Assembly (NCBI GenBank): GCA_041497995.1
Contig: JBGQHM010000438.1
Span: forward strand, 1 to 5,555
DNA length: 5,555 bases
Source: DATKMS01 sp041497995
GTDB lineage: Bacteria; Desulfobacterota; Binatia; HRBIN30
Direction: 5' to 3'
The translations under genes and the position numbers were made by a program. Each line of letters starts with the position of its first letter. The stretch's first letter is position 1. Below are positions 1-5,555 of the stretch, one piece after another. Under the pieces are notes generated by a model. It did no database searches, was not told where the DNA came from, and saw only the letters and a program-made list of their open reading frames with translations.

Positions 1-1176
1 AACGGCGTCGCCGCCAACGTTGATGGCAGCTTCGTGGCGTTCTACTCGGACGCGACGGACCTGATTCGTGGTGATACCAACCAACTCCGTGATGTGTTTG
101 TCCGCGACCGCGCGACCCAAGTCACTGAACGCGTCAGCGTCAATAGCTCGGGCGAACCCGAAAACGGCGCCAGCCACGCCACCGGGTTCCCCCCCGCCAT
201 CGATGCGGACGGACGGATGGTTGCCTTCTACTCGGACGCCACAAATCTCGTCCCGGACGACACCAACGGCCAGTCAGATGTGTTCGTTCGTGTGCGTAAC
301 ACCAATACAACCGAGCGCGTCAGCCTCGGCGCCGATGGCGCGCAAGGCAACGGTCCCAGCCTCAACCCGAGCATCAGCGGCGACGGGCAGCTGGTGGCGT
401 TCCAGTCGCAAGCCTCGAACCTCGTACCGAACGATCACAATGGCATGTCCGACATCTTTGTCCGCGACCGCGGCAGCGCAACGACGGAGCGGGTCTGCGA
501 TAGCATCGAGCCGAACGGCGACAGTTTCGCTCCGAGCATCAGCGCCACCGGCCGATTCGTCGCCTTCACGTCTGCAGCCACCAACCTCGTCCCCACCACA
601 CCCGACAAGAACGGCCGACTGGACATCTTCGTCTGCGACCGCGCCACCGGCGCCATTGACCTGGTGAGCGTGAGCTCGGCCAACGTCCAGGGCAATGGAG
701 ACAGTATTCTCCCGGCAATCAGCGAGGACGGTACTTTCGTGGCGTTCAAGTCGCTGGCCGACAACTTGGTTCCCGACGACCGGAACAACTTGGTCGATGT
801 CTTCGTGCGTGACCGCGAGGGCGGCATCACTGAGCGTATCAGCCTGAGCTTCTCCGGCGGCGATTCCAACGACGTGTCGTTTCCACCCAGCATCAGCTAC
901 GACGGCCGCTTCGTTGCCTTCGGGTCGGCCGCCAACAATCTCGTGCGCGCCGATGTGAATCAGTTGGCGAGCGTCTTCGTCCGCGATCGCATGTTCAAGC
1001 TGTCGTTGCTGGTCGACGTGAACGCACTGGGTCAGCAAGCCAACGGTGCGACGCCCGACGTCCCACCCTCCGTCAGCGGCGATGGCAAGCAAATCGGCTA
1101 CGTGTCGTTTGCGTCGAATCTGGTGATCGTCCCCGATCGCAATGAGACCTCCGACGTTTTCATCGCCGGTAACCCG
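1..1176 (+). repeat. Seven TolB/PD40-like beta-propeller repeats (protein-level)
   Basis: The core pattern is DGxxVAFxSxAxNLVPxDxN followed by a DVFVRDR strand and a TERVS strand. The V (or I) of VAF falls at 34, 220, 394, 559, 739, 913 and 1093, so units are 55-62 residues long. The last unit (1093-1176) reads IGYVSFASNLV and stops after DVFIAGNP without the closing strand. The first is preceded by the tail of a DGSF motif. This is what a seven-bladed propeller closed by pairing of its N- and C-terminal strands would look like, so little of the propeller is probably missing upstream. Such domains usually serve protein or ligand binding and have no catalytic residues; I see none here. The binding partner is unknown. 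Confidence 0.85.
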
Positions 1177-3420
1177 TTCTTCTGCCCCGGCGGCATTTGC
1201 CCCGATGGCCTGATGTGCCGGGACGGCATGTGCGTGCCCGAGGTTGTGCCGACGCCGACCCTGGGGCCCACCGACTGTTGCCAGTGTGCAGGAAACACAT
1301 GTGCAGTGCCGAGCAACGGCAGGTGTGCCGTTGGCTGCGATCCAGTGCAGCAGGCAGCGTGTCTGGGCACGGGCAGTTGCGCCACGTTTACTCCGGCCAC
1401 GATGACCGCGACGCCGACGCCCACAGCCACGGGCCTAGGCCCCCCGACCGTAACACCTACGGCGACGGTGGGAGCGAGTGACTGTTGTCAGTGCGCAGGA
1501 AATACGTGCGCTGCGCCTACCGATGGAAGGTGCCCGGTCGACTGCAGCCCCGTCCGGCAAGCCGCGTGTTTGAACGCTGGTGATTGCGCAACGTTCACAC
1601 CGACACCCACAGCGACTGGCTCGGCGACACCAGGAGCGCAGGACTGCTGCCAGTGCGAAGGGAATACATGCGCGGCGCCGAGCAATGGCACGTGCGCCGC
1701 TGGCTGCAGCCCTGTTCGGCAGGCAGCCTGCTTGGGCACGGGCAGCTGTGCGACCTTCACGCCTGCGACTGGAACCGTGACGCCGACGCCGACCCCGACG
1801 GGCCCGACCGCCACACCGACCGCGACATTCGGAGCAAACGATTGCTGCCAATGCGAAGGCAATACATGCACGGCGCCTAGCGCTGGCGCATGCGGCGCCG
1901 GCTGCACCGGCGTGCGGCAGGCAGCCTGCTTGGGCACGGGAAACTGTGCGACGTTCACCCCGGTCGTTGGAACCGCTACCTCGACGCCGACCCCGCCGGG
2001 GCCGACTGCGACCCCAACGCCGACCGTTGGAGCCAAGGACTGCTGCCAGTGTGAAGGAACCTGTGCGGCGCCGAGTGACGGCACATGTCCGGTGGGCTGC
2101 AACCCCGTGCGGCAGGCGGCATGCTTGAGTACGGGCGCGTGCGCGACGTTCACGCCCGCAGGTGCGACGCCGACGCGCACCGCCACGGCTTCCGCTTCAC
2201 CCACTCGGACGCAGCCGCCTGCCGGGTCGCCGACCAGCACCTTCACGCCCGCGACGCCCGTCCAGCCATTGGATCTGGACGCCTGCCAGTGCGCCGTAAG
2301 TCCCAGCCCTCACCAGAGCCGACGTGGCGTGCTGCTGTGGCTCTCCGGACCCGTGATGTTGCTGCTGCGCCGTCTGCGTCGACGAAGTGCGGGCTCGGCG
2401 CGAAAGGTACGCGGGCTCGTGAGCCTCGTCTTCATTGCAGGCATCGTTGCGGCCGCACCCGCGCGTGCTGCCGGACCGTTCGTCGGTCTCGACGTCGGCG
2501 CTTCGGAACCAACCAACGGCAACTACCGCGGCAACGTGAAGAGCGGCGCCGCCGCTAACCCGTACGTCGGCTACATGCTCAACGAGTACCTTGGCCTGCA
2601 AGGGCAGATCCACTTCTCCTATCAAGGTACCGATTTCCATCCCAACTTCCCCAGCAACCGCAACCAAACCACGACGTTGCTGGGCGGTACGGCGGGGCCG
2701 CGGTTCGAGCTTCCATTTCGCTACCCGTTCGAGCTGGGCGACGGGGAGGTGTATGCCACCGCCCAAGGTGGCTACTTCACCGGTCTGAGCGGCCGGTTGA
2801 CGCACAGCGCGCCGGGACTCTCCGTCGGCATGGGGATCGGCTACAAGCTGATGCCAGCGCTGACGCTGGAAGTCTTTGGCCGCTGGAATCGATCCTACAT
2901 GTCGCCGCGACCCAAAGACCTGGGAGCCAAGCAGGTGCCGGAGGAACGGATCGGCGATGACATCCAGTGGGCGACCGGCGGCCTCGGCTTGCGGTACAGC
3001 TTTCCGCAGGCTCCCCCCTTGCCGCCTCCGCCGCCCCCACCCGTCGTGGCCGAGGCACCGCCGCCGGAACAACCGGTGCGGAAAAAGATCATTCTCCGCG
3101 ATGTCCACTTCGACTTCGACAAGTCCAACATTCGTCCCGACGCTGGGCCCGTATTGGATGAGGCGATTGGCCTGCTGAGGGACGAGGGGAACATCTCGAT
3201 CGTTGCGGAAGGCCACACCGACAGCATTGGGACGGACGCGTACAATCTTAAGCTCTCACAACGCCGCGCTGACTCAGTGCGCAAGTATCTGGTCGACCAC
3301 GGCATCGCCGCCGGCCGCATTACCACCGAAGGTTTTGGGGAGTCGCGCCCGGTTGCCTCGAACGATACGCCTGACGGACGCGCACAGAACCGCCGGGTGG
3401 AGCTGCGCGTGAGCCAGTAG
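1..3420 (+). CDS. PD40 propeller / Cys-rich repeat surface protein read through into an OmpA-family protein (5' partial)
   Basis: The frame is open from base 1 to TAG 3418-3420, giving 1139 visible residues, and the true start lies upstream. GTG 34 is only an internal valine of the first repeat, since the codons before it (NGVAANVDGSF) continue the repeat pattern. Domains in order are seven TolB/PD40-like repeats (1-1176), a four-Cys motif (1183-1233), five eight-Cys modules with Thr/Pro-rich spacers (1273-2277), a CxC-hydrophobic-Arg tail (2278-2385), a signal-peptide-like stretch (about 2401-2469), a beta-barrel (2470-3003), a Pro-rich linker (3004-3087) and an OmpA peptidoglycan-binding domain (3088-3417). 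From family knowledge, the first half looks like an exported, disulfide-rich surface protein. The second half looks like an outer-membrane protein tethered to the cell wall. Two helical hydrophobic segments in the middle do not suit a single outer-membrane protein, so I infer two genes joined by loss of a stop codon or separated by an internal start. The reading frame is certain; a single polypeptide is not. Confidence 0.85.
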   Translation, partial: NGVAANVDGSFVAFYSDATDLIRGDTNQLRDVFVRDRATQVTERVSVNSSGEPENGASHATGFPPAIDADGRMVAFYSDATNLVPDDTNGQSDVFVRVRNTNTTERVSLGADGAQGNGPSLNPSISGDGQLVAFQSQASNLVPNDHNGMSDIFVRDRGSATTERVCDSIEPNGDSFAPSISATGRFVAFTSAATNLVPTTPDKNGRLDIFVCDRATGAIDLVSVSSANVQGNGDSILPAISEDGTFVAFKSLADNLVPDDRNNLVDVFVRDREGGITERISLSFSGGDSNDVSFPPSISYDGRFVAFGSAANNLVRADVNQLASVFVRDRMFKLSLLVDVNALGQQANGATPDVPPSVSGDGKQIGYVSFASNLVIVPDRNETSDVFIAGNPFFCPGGICPDGLMCRDGMCVPEVVPTPTLGPTDCCQCAGNTCAVPSNGRCAVGCDPVQQAACLGTGSCATFTPATMTATPTPTATGLGPPTVTPTATVGASDCCQCAGNTCAAPTDGRCPVDCSPVRQAACLNAGDCATFTPTPTATGSATPGAQDCCQCEGNTCAAPSNGTCAAGCSPVRQAACLGTGSCATFTPATGTVTPTPTPTGPTATPTATFGANDCCQCEGNTCTAPSAGACGAGCTGVRQAACLGTGNCATFTPVVGTATSTPTPPGPTATPTPTVGAKDCCQCEGTCAAPSDGTCPVGCNPVRQAACLSTGACATFTPAGATPTRTATASASPTRTQPPAGSPTSTFTPATPVQPLDLDACQCAVSPSPHQSRRGVLLWLSGPVMLLLRRLRRRSAGSARKVRGLVSLVFIAGIVAAAPARAAGPFVGLDVGASEPTNGNYRGNVKSGAAANPYVGYMLNEYLGLQGQIHFSYQGTDFHPNFPSNRNQTTTLLGGTAGPRFELPFRYPFELGDGEVYATAQGGYFTGLSGRLTHSAPGLSVGMGIGYKLMPALTLEVFGRWNRSYMSPRPKDLGAKQVPEERIGDDIQWATGGLGLRYSFPQAPPLPPPPPPPVVAEAPPPEQPVRKKIILRDVHFDFDKSNIRPDAGPVLDEAIGLLRDEGNISIVAEGHTDSIGTDAYNLKLSQRRADSVRKYLVDHGIAAGRITTEGFGESRPVASNDTPDGRAQNRRVELRVSQ
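1183..1233 (+). other. Four-cysteine CxxGxxCxxGxCV-type motif
   Basis: Directly after the propeller the frame encodes FFCPGGICPDGLMCRDGMCV, with cysteine codons at 1183, 1198, 1216 and 1231. Short CPDGxxCxxGxCV units of this kind are common in secreted proteins of myxobacteria-like organisms, where they presumably form two disulfides. Here it acts as a junction between the propeller and the eight-Cys modules. A Pro/Thr stretch (PTPTLGPT) follows. Assignment to a named domain family would need a profile search. Confidence 0.6.
1273..2157 (+). repeat. Five tandem eight-cysteine CCQC modules separated by Thr/Pro-rich spacers
   Basis: The copies lie at 1273-1395, 1480-1602, 1642-1764, 1840-1962 and 2038-2157. 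Four copies are 41 residues; the fifth lacks one Asn and is 40. The pattern starts DCCQCxGNTCxAPSxGxC, continues with a GC pair, then VRQAAC, and ends with a Cys-Ala-Thr-Phe-Thr-Pro motif. Every copy keeps all eight cysteines (40 in total), which suggests four disulfides per module and folding in an oxidising compartment. The spacers are 28, 13, 25 and 25 residues of mostly Thr, Pro, Ala and Gly, resembling extended stalk or O-glycosylation-type linkers. After the fifth module comes a 40-residue spacer (2158-2277). I do not recognise a named family. The modules may be adhesive or simply structural, extending the propeller away from the membrane. Confidence 0.9.
2278..2385 (+). other. MYXO-CTERM-like C-terminal sorting/anchor signal, internal in the frame
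   Basis: The 36 encoded residues begin DACQC, which resembles the start of a sixth CCQC module. They continue through a Ser/Pro/Gln stretch, then a hydrophobic stretch (GVLLWLSGPVMLLL) and end in RRLRRR. The order Cys-x-Cys, transmembrane segment, Arg cluster is the known layout of MYXO-CTERM-type tags, which are processed by a dedicated intramembrane protease and anchor proteins at the cell surface. Such tags sit at the extreme C-terminus of their protein. Here the frame continues without a stop, which is the main argument that a gene boundary lies between 2385 and 2419. The resemblance is by eye, so a plain transmembrane anchor is the alternative. Confidence 0.6.
2402..2421 (+). promoter_or_regulatory. 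Candidate ribosome binding site and internal GTG start for the OmpA-like protein
   Basis: GAAAGG at 2402-2407 is followed 11 bases later by GTG 2419-2421, which opens the signal-peptide-like segment. The spacing is slightly long for a Shine-Dalgarno site. The same GTG overlaps a TGA at 2420-2422 in the +2 frame. This is the usual GTGA arrangement of coupled genes, but the upstream gene is in frame +1 here and does not use that stop. Confidence 0.35.
2419..2469 (+). other. Signal-peptide-like segment ahead of the barrel
   Basis: A hydrophobic core (LVSLVFIAGIVAAA) is followed by APARA and then AGPFVG, matching an A-x-A signal peptidase I site with cleavage after about 2469. Basic residues RKVR sit just upstream (2401-2412) and would serve as the n-region if translation began earlier, for example at ATG 2356. 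What follows is a mature-protein start typical of outer-membrane barrels. In the middle of a 1139-residue frame this would be out of place. Confidence 0.65.
2419..3420 (+). CDS. OmpA-family outer-membrane beta-barrel protein (candidate independent translation unit)
   Basis: Read from GTG 2419 this gives 333 residues with the layout of a complete OprF/OmpA-type protein. Residues 1-17 form a hydrophobic leader ending in APARA, with likely cleavage before AAG/AGP. Residues 18-195 alternate Gly and aromatic residues, typical of a small (about eight-stranded) barrel that ends in LRYSF. Residues 196-223 are a Pro-rich linker. Residues 224-333 are the OmpA domain, with HFDFDKSN, GHTD, LSQRRADSV and the terminal GRAQNRRVEL. 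Asp268 (in GHTD) and Arg283 (in RRADSV) match, with the same 15-residue spacing, the diaminopimelate-binding pair known in OmpA. The expected role is non-covalent tethering of outer membrane to peptidoglycan. A purine-rich GAAAGG lies 11 bases before GTG. The weak point is that this start leaves no basic residue at the N-terminus. Starting at ATG 2356 instead would add an Arg-rich n-region but has no visible ribosome binding site. The upstream frame has no stop, so independence is inferred. Confidence 0.55.
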   Translation: MSLVFIAGIVAAAPARAAGPFVGLDVGASEPTNGNYRGNVKSGAAANPYVGYMLNEYLGLQGQIHFSYQGTDFHPNFPSNRNQTTTLLGGTAGPRFELPFRYPFELGDGEVYATAQGGYFTGLSGRLTHSAPGLSVGMGIGYKLMPALTLEVFGRWNRSYMSPRPKDLGAKQVPEERIGDDIQWATGGLGLRYSFPQAPPLPPPPPPPVVAEAPPPEQPVRKKIILRDVHFDFDKSNIRPDAGPVLDEAIGLLRDEGNISIVAEGHTDSIGTDAYNLKLSQRRADSVRKYLVDHGIAAGRITTEGFGESRPVASNDTPDGRAQNRRVELRVSQ

Positions 3421-3441
3421 AGCGTGGGGCGCCAGCTGACT

Positions 3442-3484
3442 GAACGCCGGTCGCTCTGCATCAGGCCGATACCGGCCGGCGTTC
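3442..3484. terminator. Candidate bidirectional hairpin between convergent genes
   Basis: GAACGCCGG (3442-3450) is an exact inverted repeat of CCGGCGTTC (3476-3484). On the + strand RNA the stem extends inward by one G-U and two C-G pairs to 12 bp (3442-3453 with 3473-3484), leaving a 19-base loop. It lies 21 bases after the OmpA stop codon and spans the uvrA stop, its right arm falling in the last uvrA codons. Neither side has a U-tract, so it is not a canonical intrinsic terminator. In GC-rich genomes such stems can still mark transcript ends. Confidence 0.35.
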
Positions 3485-5555
3485 GTTGCCGTTGAGAAAC
3501 GCGCGCAGGTAGCGCGCCGTATGCGAGCGCTTCCCGTTCGCGACAATCTCCGTCGGCGGACCCATGGCGACCACTTCGCCGCCGCCGTCGCCTCCCTCGG
3601 GACCGAGGTCGATGATCCAGTCGGCCTCTTTAACGATGTCGAGGTTGTGCTCGATGGTCACGATGGTGTTGCCGATGTCCACCAGCCGGTGCAGCACGTC
3701 GATGAGCTTCTCGATGTCGGCGAAGTGCAGCCCCGTCGTCGGCTCGTCGAGGATGTAGAGCGTGCGCCCGCGCGATTGCTTGCCGAGCTCGTACGCGAGC
3801 TTGATGCGCTGCGCTTCGCCGCCGGAGAGCGTGTTGCTGCCCTGGCCGAGCGTCAGGTAGTCGAGACCGATGGCGTGCAGCAGCCGCAGCGGGTCAGCGA
3901 TGGCCGGGACGGCGGTGAAGAAATCGGCTCCTTCCTCGACCGTCATGCTCAACACCTCAGCCATGTTCTTGCCGCCGTAGCGCACCGCGAGCGTCTCGTC
4001 GGTGTAGCGCTGGCCGTTGCAGCTTTCGCAGGTGACGTAGACGTCCGGCAAGAAGCTCATCTCCATCTTGATCTTGCCCTGCCCAGCGCAGGTCTCGCAG
4101 CGGCCGCCTTTGATGTTGAAGGAGAAGCGACCCGCGGTGTAGCCACGCTGCCGCGCCTCCGGCGTCATAGTGTAGAGCTTGCGGATCTCGTCGAAGAAGC
4201 CGACGTACGAGGCGGGGATCGAGCGCGGCGTGCGGCCAATCGGCGTCTGATCAACCTCGACGACGCGTTCGATCTCAGTACCGCCGGTGATGGCCTTGTG
4301 CGTGCCGACGCGACCGCTCGGTAGGCCAAGGCGGCGCTTCAGGCCCGTGTAGAGCACGTCGCGTACAAGCGTCGACTTGCCTGAGCCGGATACGCCGGTG
4401 ACGCAGGTCCATGCGCCCACCGGGATCTCGACGTCGATGTGCTTCAAGTTGTGCTCCGCCGCGCCGCGCAGTTTCAGGCGCGGACGGTCCGTGACATCGC
4501 GGACAGGCCCGATGCGCCGGCGCGGCTGGCCGAGGAACCGCCCGGTCACCGAGGCCGGATGCTGGCGCAAGCTGCGCGGGGAGCCCATGGCCACGAGCTC
4601 GCCGCCATGTACGCCGCCGCCCGGACCGAGATCGATGACCAGGTCGGCCGCTTCGATTGTCGCTTCGTCGTGCTCGACGACGATGACGCTGTTGCCGTGC
4701 TCCTTGAGCTGCGTCAGCGTGCCGAGCAGCATGGCGTTGTCGCGTGGGTGGAGCCCGATGGTCGGCTCGTCGAGGATGTAGCAGACGCCGCGCAGGTTCG
4801 AGCCCAGCTGTGCCGCCAGCCGGATCCGCTGCGCCTCGCCGCCGGAGAGCGTATCGGCGCGCCGGTCGAGCGTCAGATACGACAAGCCGACTTCCTGCAG
4901 AAACTGCAGGCGCGGCACGATCTCCTTCATGATGTTGGCGGCGATCAGCGCTTCGCGTCCGGAGAAGCGCCGCTGCGAGAGATCCGCCAGACACGCGGCG
5001 ACTGACTGTTGCGTCAGCTCCCAGATCCCCGCGCCGTCGACCTTGACGGCCTGAGCGCGCGCGTTCAAGCGACGCCCGTGGCACGTCGGGCAGGGGCTTT
5101 CGTTCATGAACGGCGCCAGCAAGGTGCCGTCGACCTCGGCATCCTCGAGCTGCTGCTGCAAGATACCGATGAGTCCACCGTCGCCGTCGCCATTACCGTG
5201 AAACAAGCGTTGCCGCTGCTTCGGTGTCAGCTTGGCCGCCGGCCGTTCCCAAGCGACGCCCAAAGCGGCACCCAGCTGCTTAACGGCGCGCCACAGCGCG
5301 CCGCCGAGCGGCTTGAGTGACGCGGTGAGCGCCTCGCCGATGGGTTGCGTCGGATCGCCGATCAGCAGGTCCGGTTCGAAGCTCGGCAAGCTGCCGATGC
5401 CGTCGCACTCGCTGCACGCGCCTTGCCGGCTGTTGAAGGAGAACAGGCGCGGGTCGAGCGCCTCGTAGCCGATGCCGCAGCGCGCGCAGTACAGGCGCTC
5501 GCTGAAGATGCGCTCGCTCTTGTCGGCGCTGACGATGAGTGCGCCGCTGCCGAAG
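3461..5555 (-). CDS. uvrA: UvrA, excinuclease ABC subunit A (N-terminal part outside window)
   Basis: UvrA is the dimeric ABC-type ATPase that scans DNA for bulky lesions and loads UvrB in nucleotide excision repair. Visible are 697 residues (v1-v697), open at the window edge and ending at TGA 3463-3461. In order they show the first zinc finger CARC...CSEC (v23-26 and v47-50, 20 residues apart); a CPTC pair of the insertion region (v155-158); the first signature LSGGEAQ (v236) with Walker B CYILDEP (v258) and its switch His (v295); the second Walker A GVSGSGKST (v387, bases 4370-4396); the IGRTPRS motif; the second zinc finger (Cys v486, 489, 509, 512); the second LSGGEAQ (v576); Walker B LYILDEP (v599) and IEHNLD. 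Nothing catalytic is lost. Aligned to the E. coli protein from memory, about 230 N-terminal residues, including the first Walker A, are missing, which gives an expected total near 930. The insertion region is shorter than in E. coli. An internal TTG (5389) is not a real start. The gene converges on the OmpA-like gene with a 40-base gap. Confidence 0.97.
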   Translation of the reverse strand, partial: FGSGALIVSADKSERIFSERLYCARCGIGYEALDPRLFSFNSRQGACSECDGIGSLPSFEPDLLIGDPTQPIGEALTASLKPLGGALWRAVKQLGAALGVAWERPAAKLTPKQRQRLFHGNGDGDGGLIGILQQQLEDAEVDGTLLAPFMNESPCPTCHGRRLNARAQAVKVDGAGIWELTQQSVAACLADLSQRRFSGREALIAANIMKEIVPRLQFLQEVGLSYLTLDRRADTLSGGEAQRIRLAAQLGSNLRGVCYILDEPTIGLHPRDNAMLLGTLTQLKEHGNSVIVVEHDEATIEAADLVIDLGPGGGVHGGELVAMGSPRSLRQHPASVTGRFLGQPRRRIGPVRDVTDRPRLKLRGAAEHNLKHIDVEIPVGAWTCVTGVSGSGKSTLVRDVLYTGLKRRLGLPSGRVGTHKAITGGTEIERVVEVDQTPIGRTPRSIPASYVGFFDEIRKLYTMTPEARQRGYTAGRFSFNIKGGRCETCAGQGKIKMEMSFLPDVYVTCESCNGQRYTDETLAVRYGGKNMAEVLSMTVEEGADFFTAVPAIADPLRLLHAIGLDYLTLGQGSNTLSGGEAQRIKLAYELGKQSRGRTLYILDEPTTGLHFADIEKLIDVLHRLVDIGNTIVTIEHNLDIVKEADWIIDLGPEGGDGGGEVVAMGPPTEIVANGKRSHTARYLRAFLNGNERRPVSA

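Noticed and set aside
34..36. GTG as start codon of the + strand gene
   Set aside because: It encodes the Val of a VAF strand in a repeat that already began upstream; the frame is open to base 1.
274..1092. Long minus-strand open frame opposite the propeller repeats
   Set aside because: It lies wholly inside a well-supported + strand repeat protein, and its own repetition mirrors the antisense of those repeats. GC-rich codon bias produces such shadows.
1273..2277. Regularly spaced repeats as a possible CRISPR array or DNA satellite
   Set aside because: The repeats are in-frame protein modules with conserved cysteines and variable-length Thr/Pro spacers. Unit size and divergence do not fit CRISPR.
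2357..2422. Programmed ribosomal frameshift giving two products
   Set aside because: I see no convincing slippery sequence with a downstream structure, and a simple stop loss or internal start explains the data more economically.
2085..2558. Frame +3 open frame across the Cys-rich/anchor junction, as a possible separate gene or frameshift partner
   Set aside because: Its translation is Arg/His-rich with no domain, while frame +1 stays coherent on both sides. It offers no stop near the suspected gene boundary.
2197..3216. 339-codon minus-strand open frame opposite the OmpA-like region
   Set aside because: The + strand shows clear barrel and OmpA motifs. The antisense translation shows no recognisable domain and is an artefact of high GC.
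3521..4324. Long + strand open frames opposite uvrA (also 4439-5005)
   Set aside because: uvrA on the minus strand is unambiguous through its ATPase and zinc-finger motifs; the opposite frames are its shadow.

Overview
The window is GC-rich and has typical bacterial coding density. It holds two convergent protein-coding units and almost no non-coding DNA. Both units run off the window at their 5' ends. The features that suggest a source are a Cys-x-Cys / hydrophobic / Arg-cluster tail resembling the MYXO-CTERM sorting signal, Thr/Pro-rich spacers between cysteine-rich modules, and an OmpA-type outer-membrane protein with a long proline linker. Together they point to a Gram-negative lineage of the former Deltaproteobacteria type (Myxococcota, Desulfobacterota, Binatota or similar). 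This placement is an inference, because no rRNA or other taxonomic marker is present.

Region 1 (1-3420, + strand) is one uninterrupted reading frame of 1139 visible codons that reads like two genes joined in frame. The first part (about 1-2400) has seven TolB/PD40-like propeller repeats, a small four-cysteine motif, and five copies of an eight-cysteine module separated by Thr/Pro-rich spacers. It then has a truncated sixth module that merges into a MYXO-CTERM-like anchor (2278-2385). Immediately afterwards comes a signal-peptide-like segment (GTG at 2419), an outer-membrane beta-barrel of about 175 residues, a proline-rich linker and an OmpA peptidoglycan-binding domain ending at TAG 3418-3420. 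A C-terminal sorting tag followed at once by a signal peptide is the most unusual point in the window. Either a stop codon has been lost (mutation or sequencing error), or the OmpA-like protein is translated from an internal start.

Region 2 (3421-3460) is a 40-base convergent intergenic gap. It carries half of a GC-rich hairpin whose other arm lies in the last codons of the opposite gene.

Region 3 (3461-5555, - strand) is the C-terminal three quarters of UvrA, the damage-sensing ATPase of nucleotide excision repair. Both zinc-finger motifs and the second ATPase core are intact. It has no evident functional link to region 1; the two genes simply converge.

I see no CRISPR array, mobile element, tRNA, rRNA or defence system. 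The novelty candidates are the CCQC eight-cysteine module and the fusion architecture.
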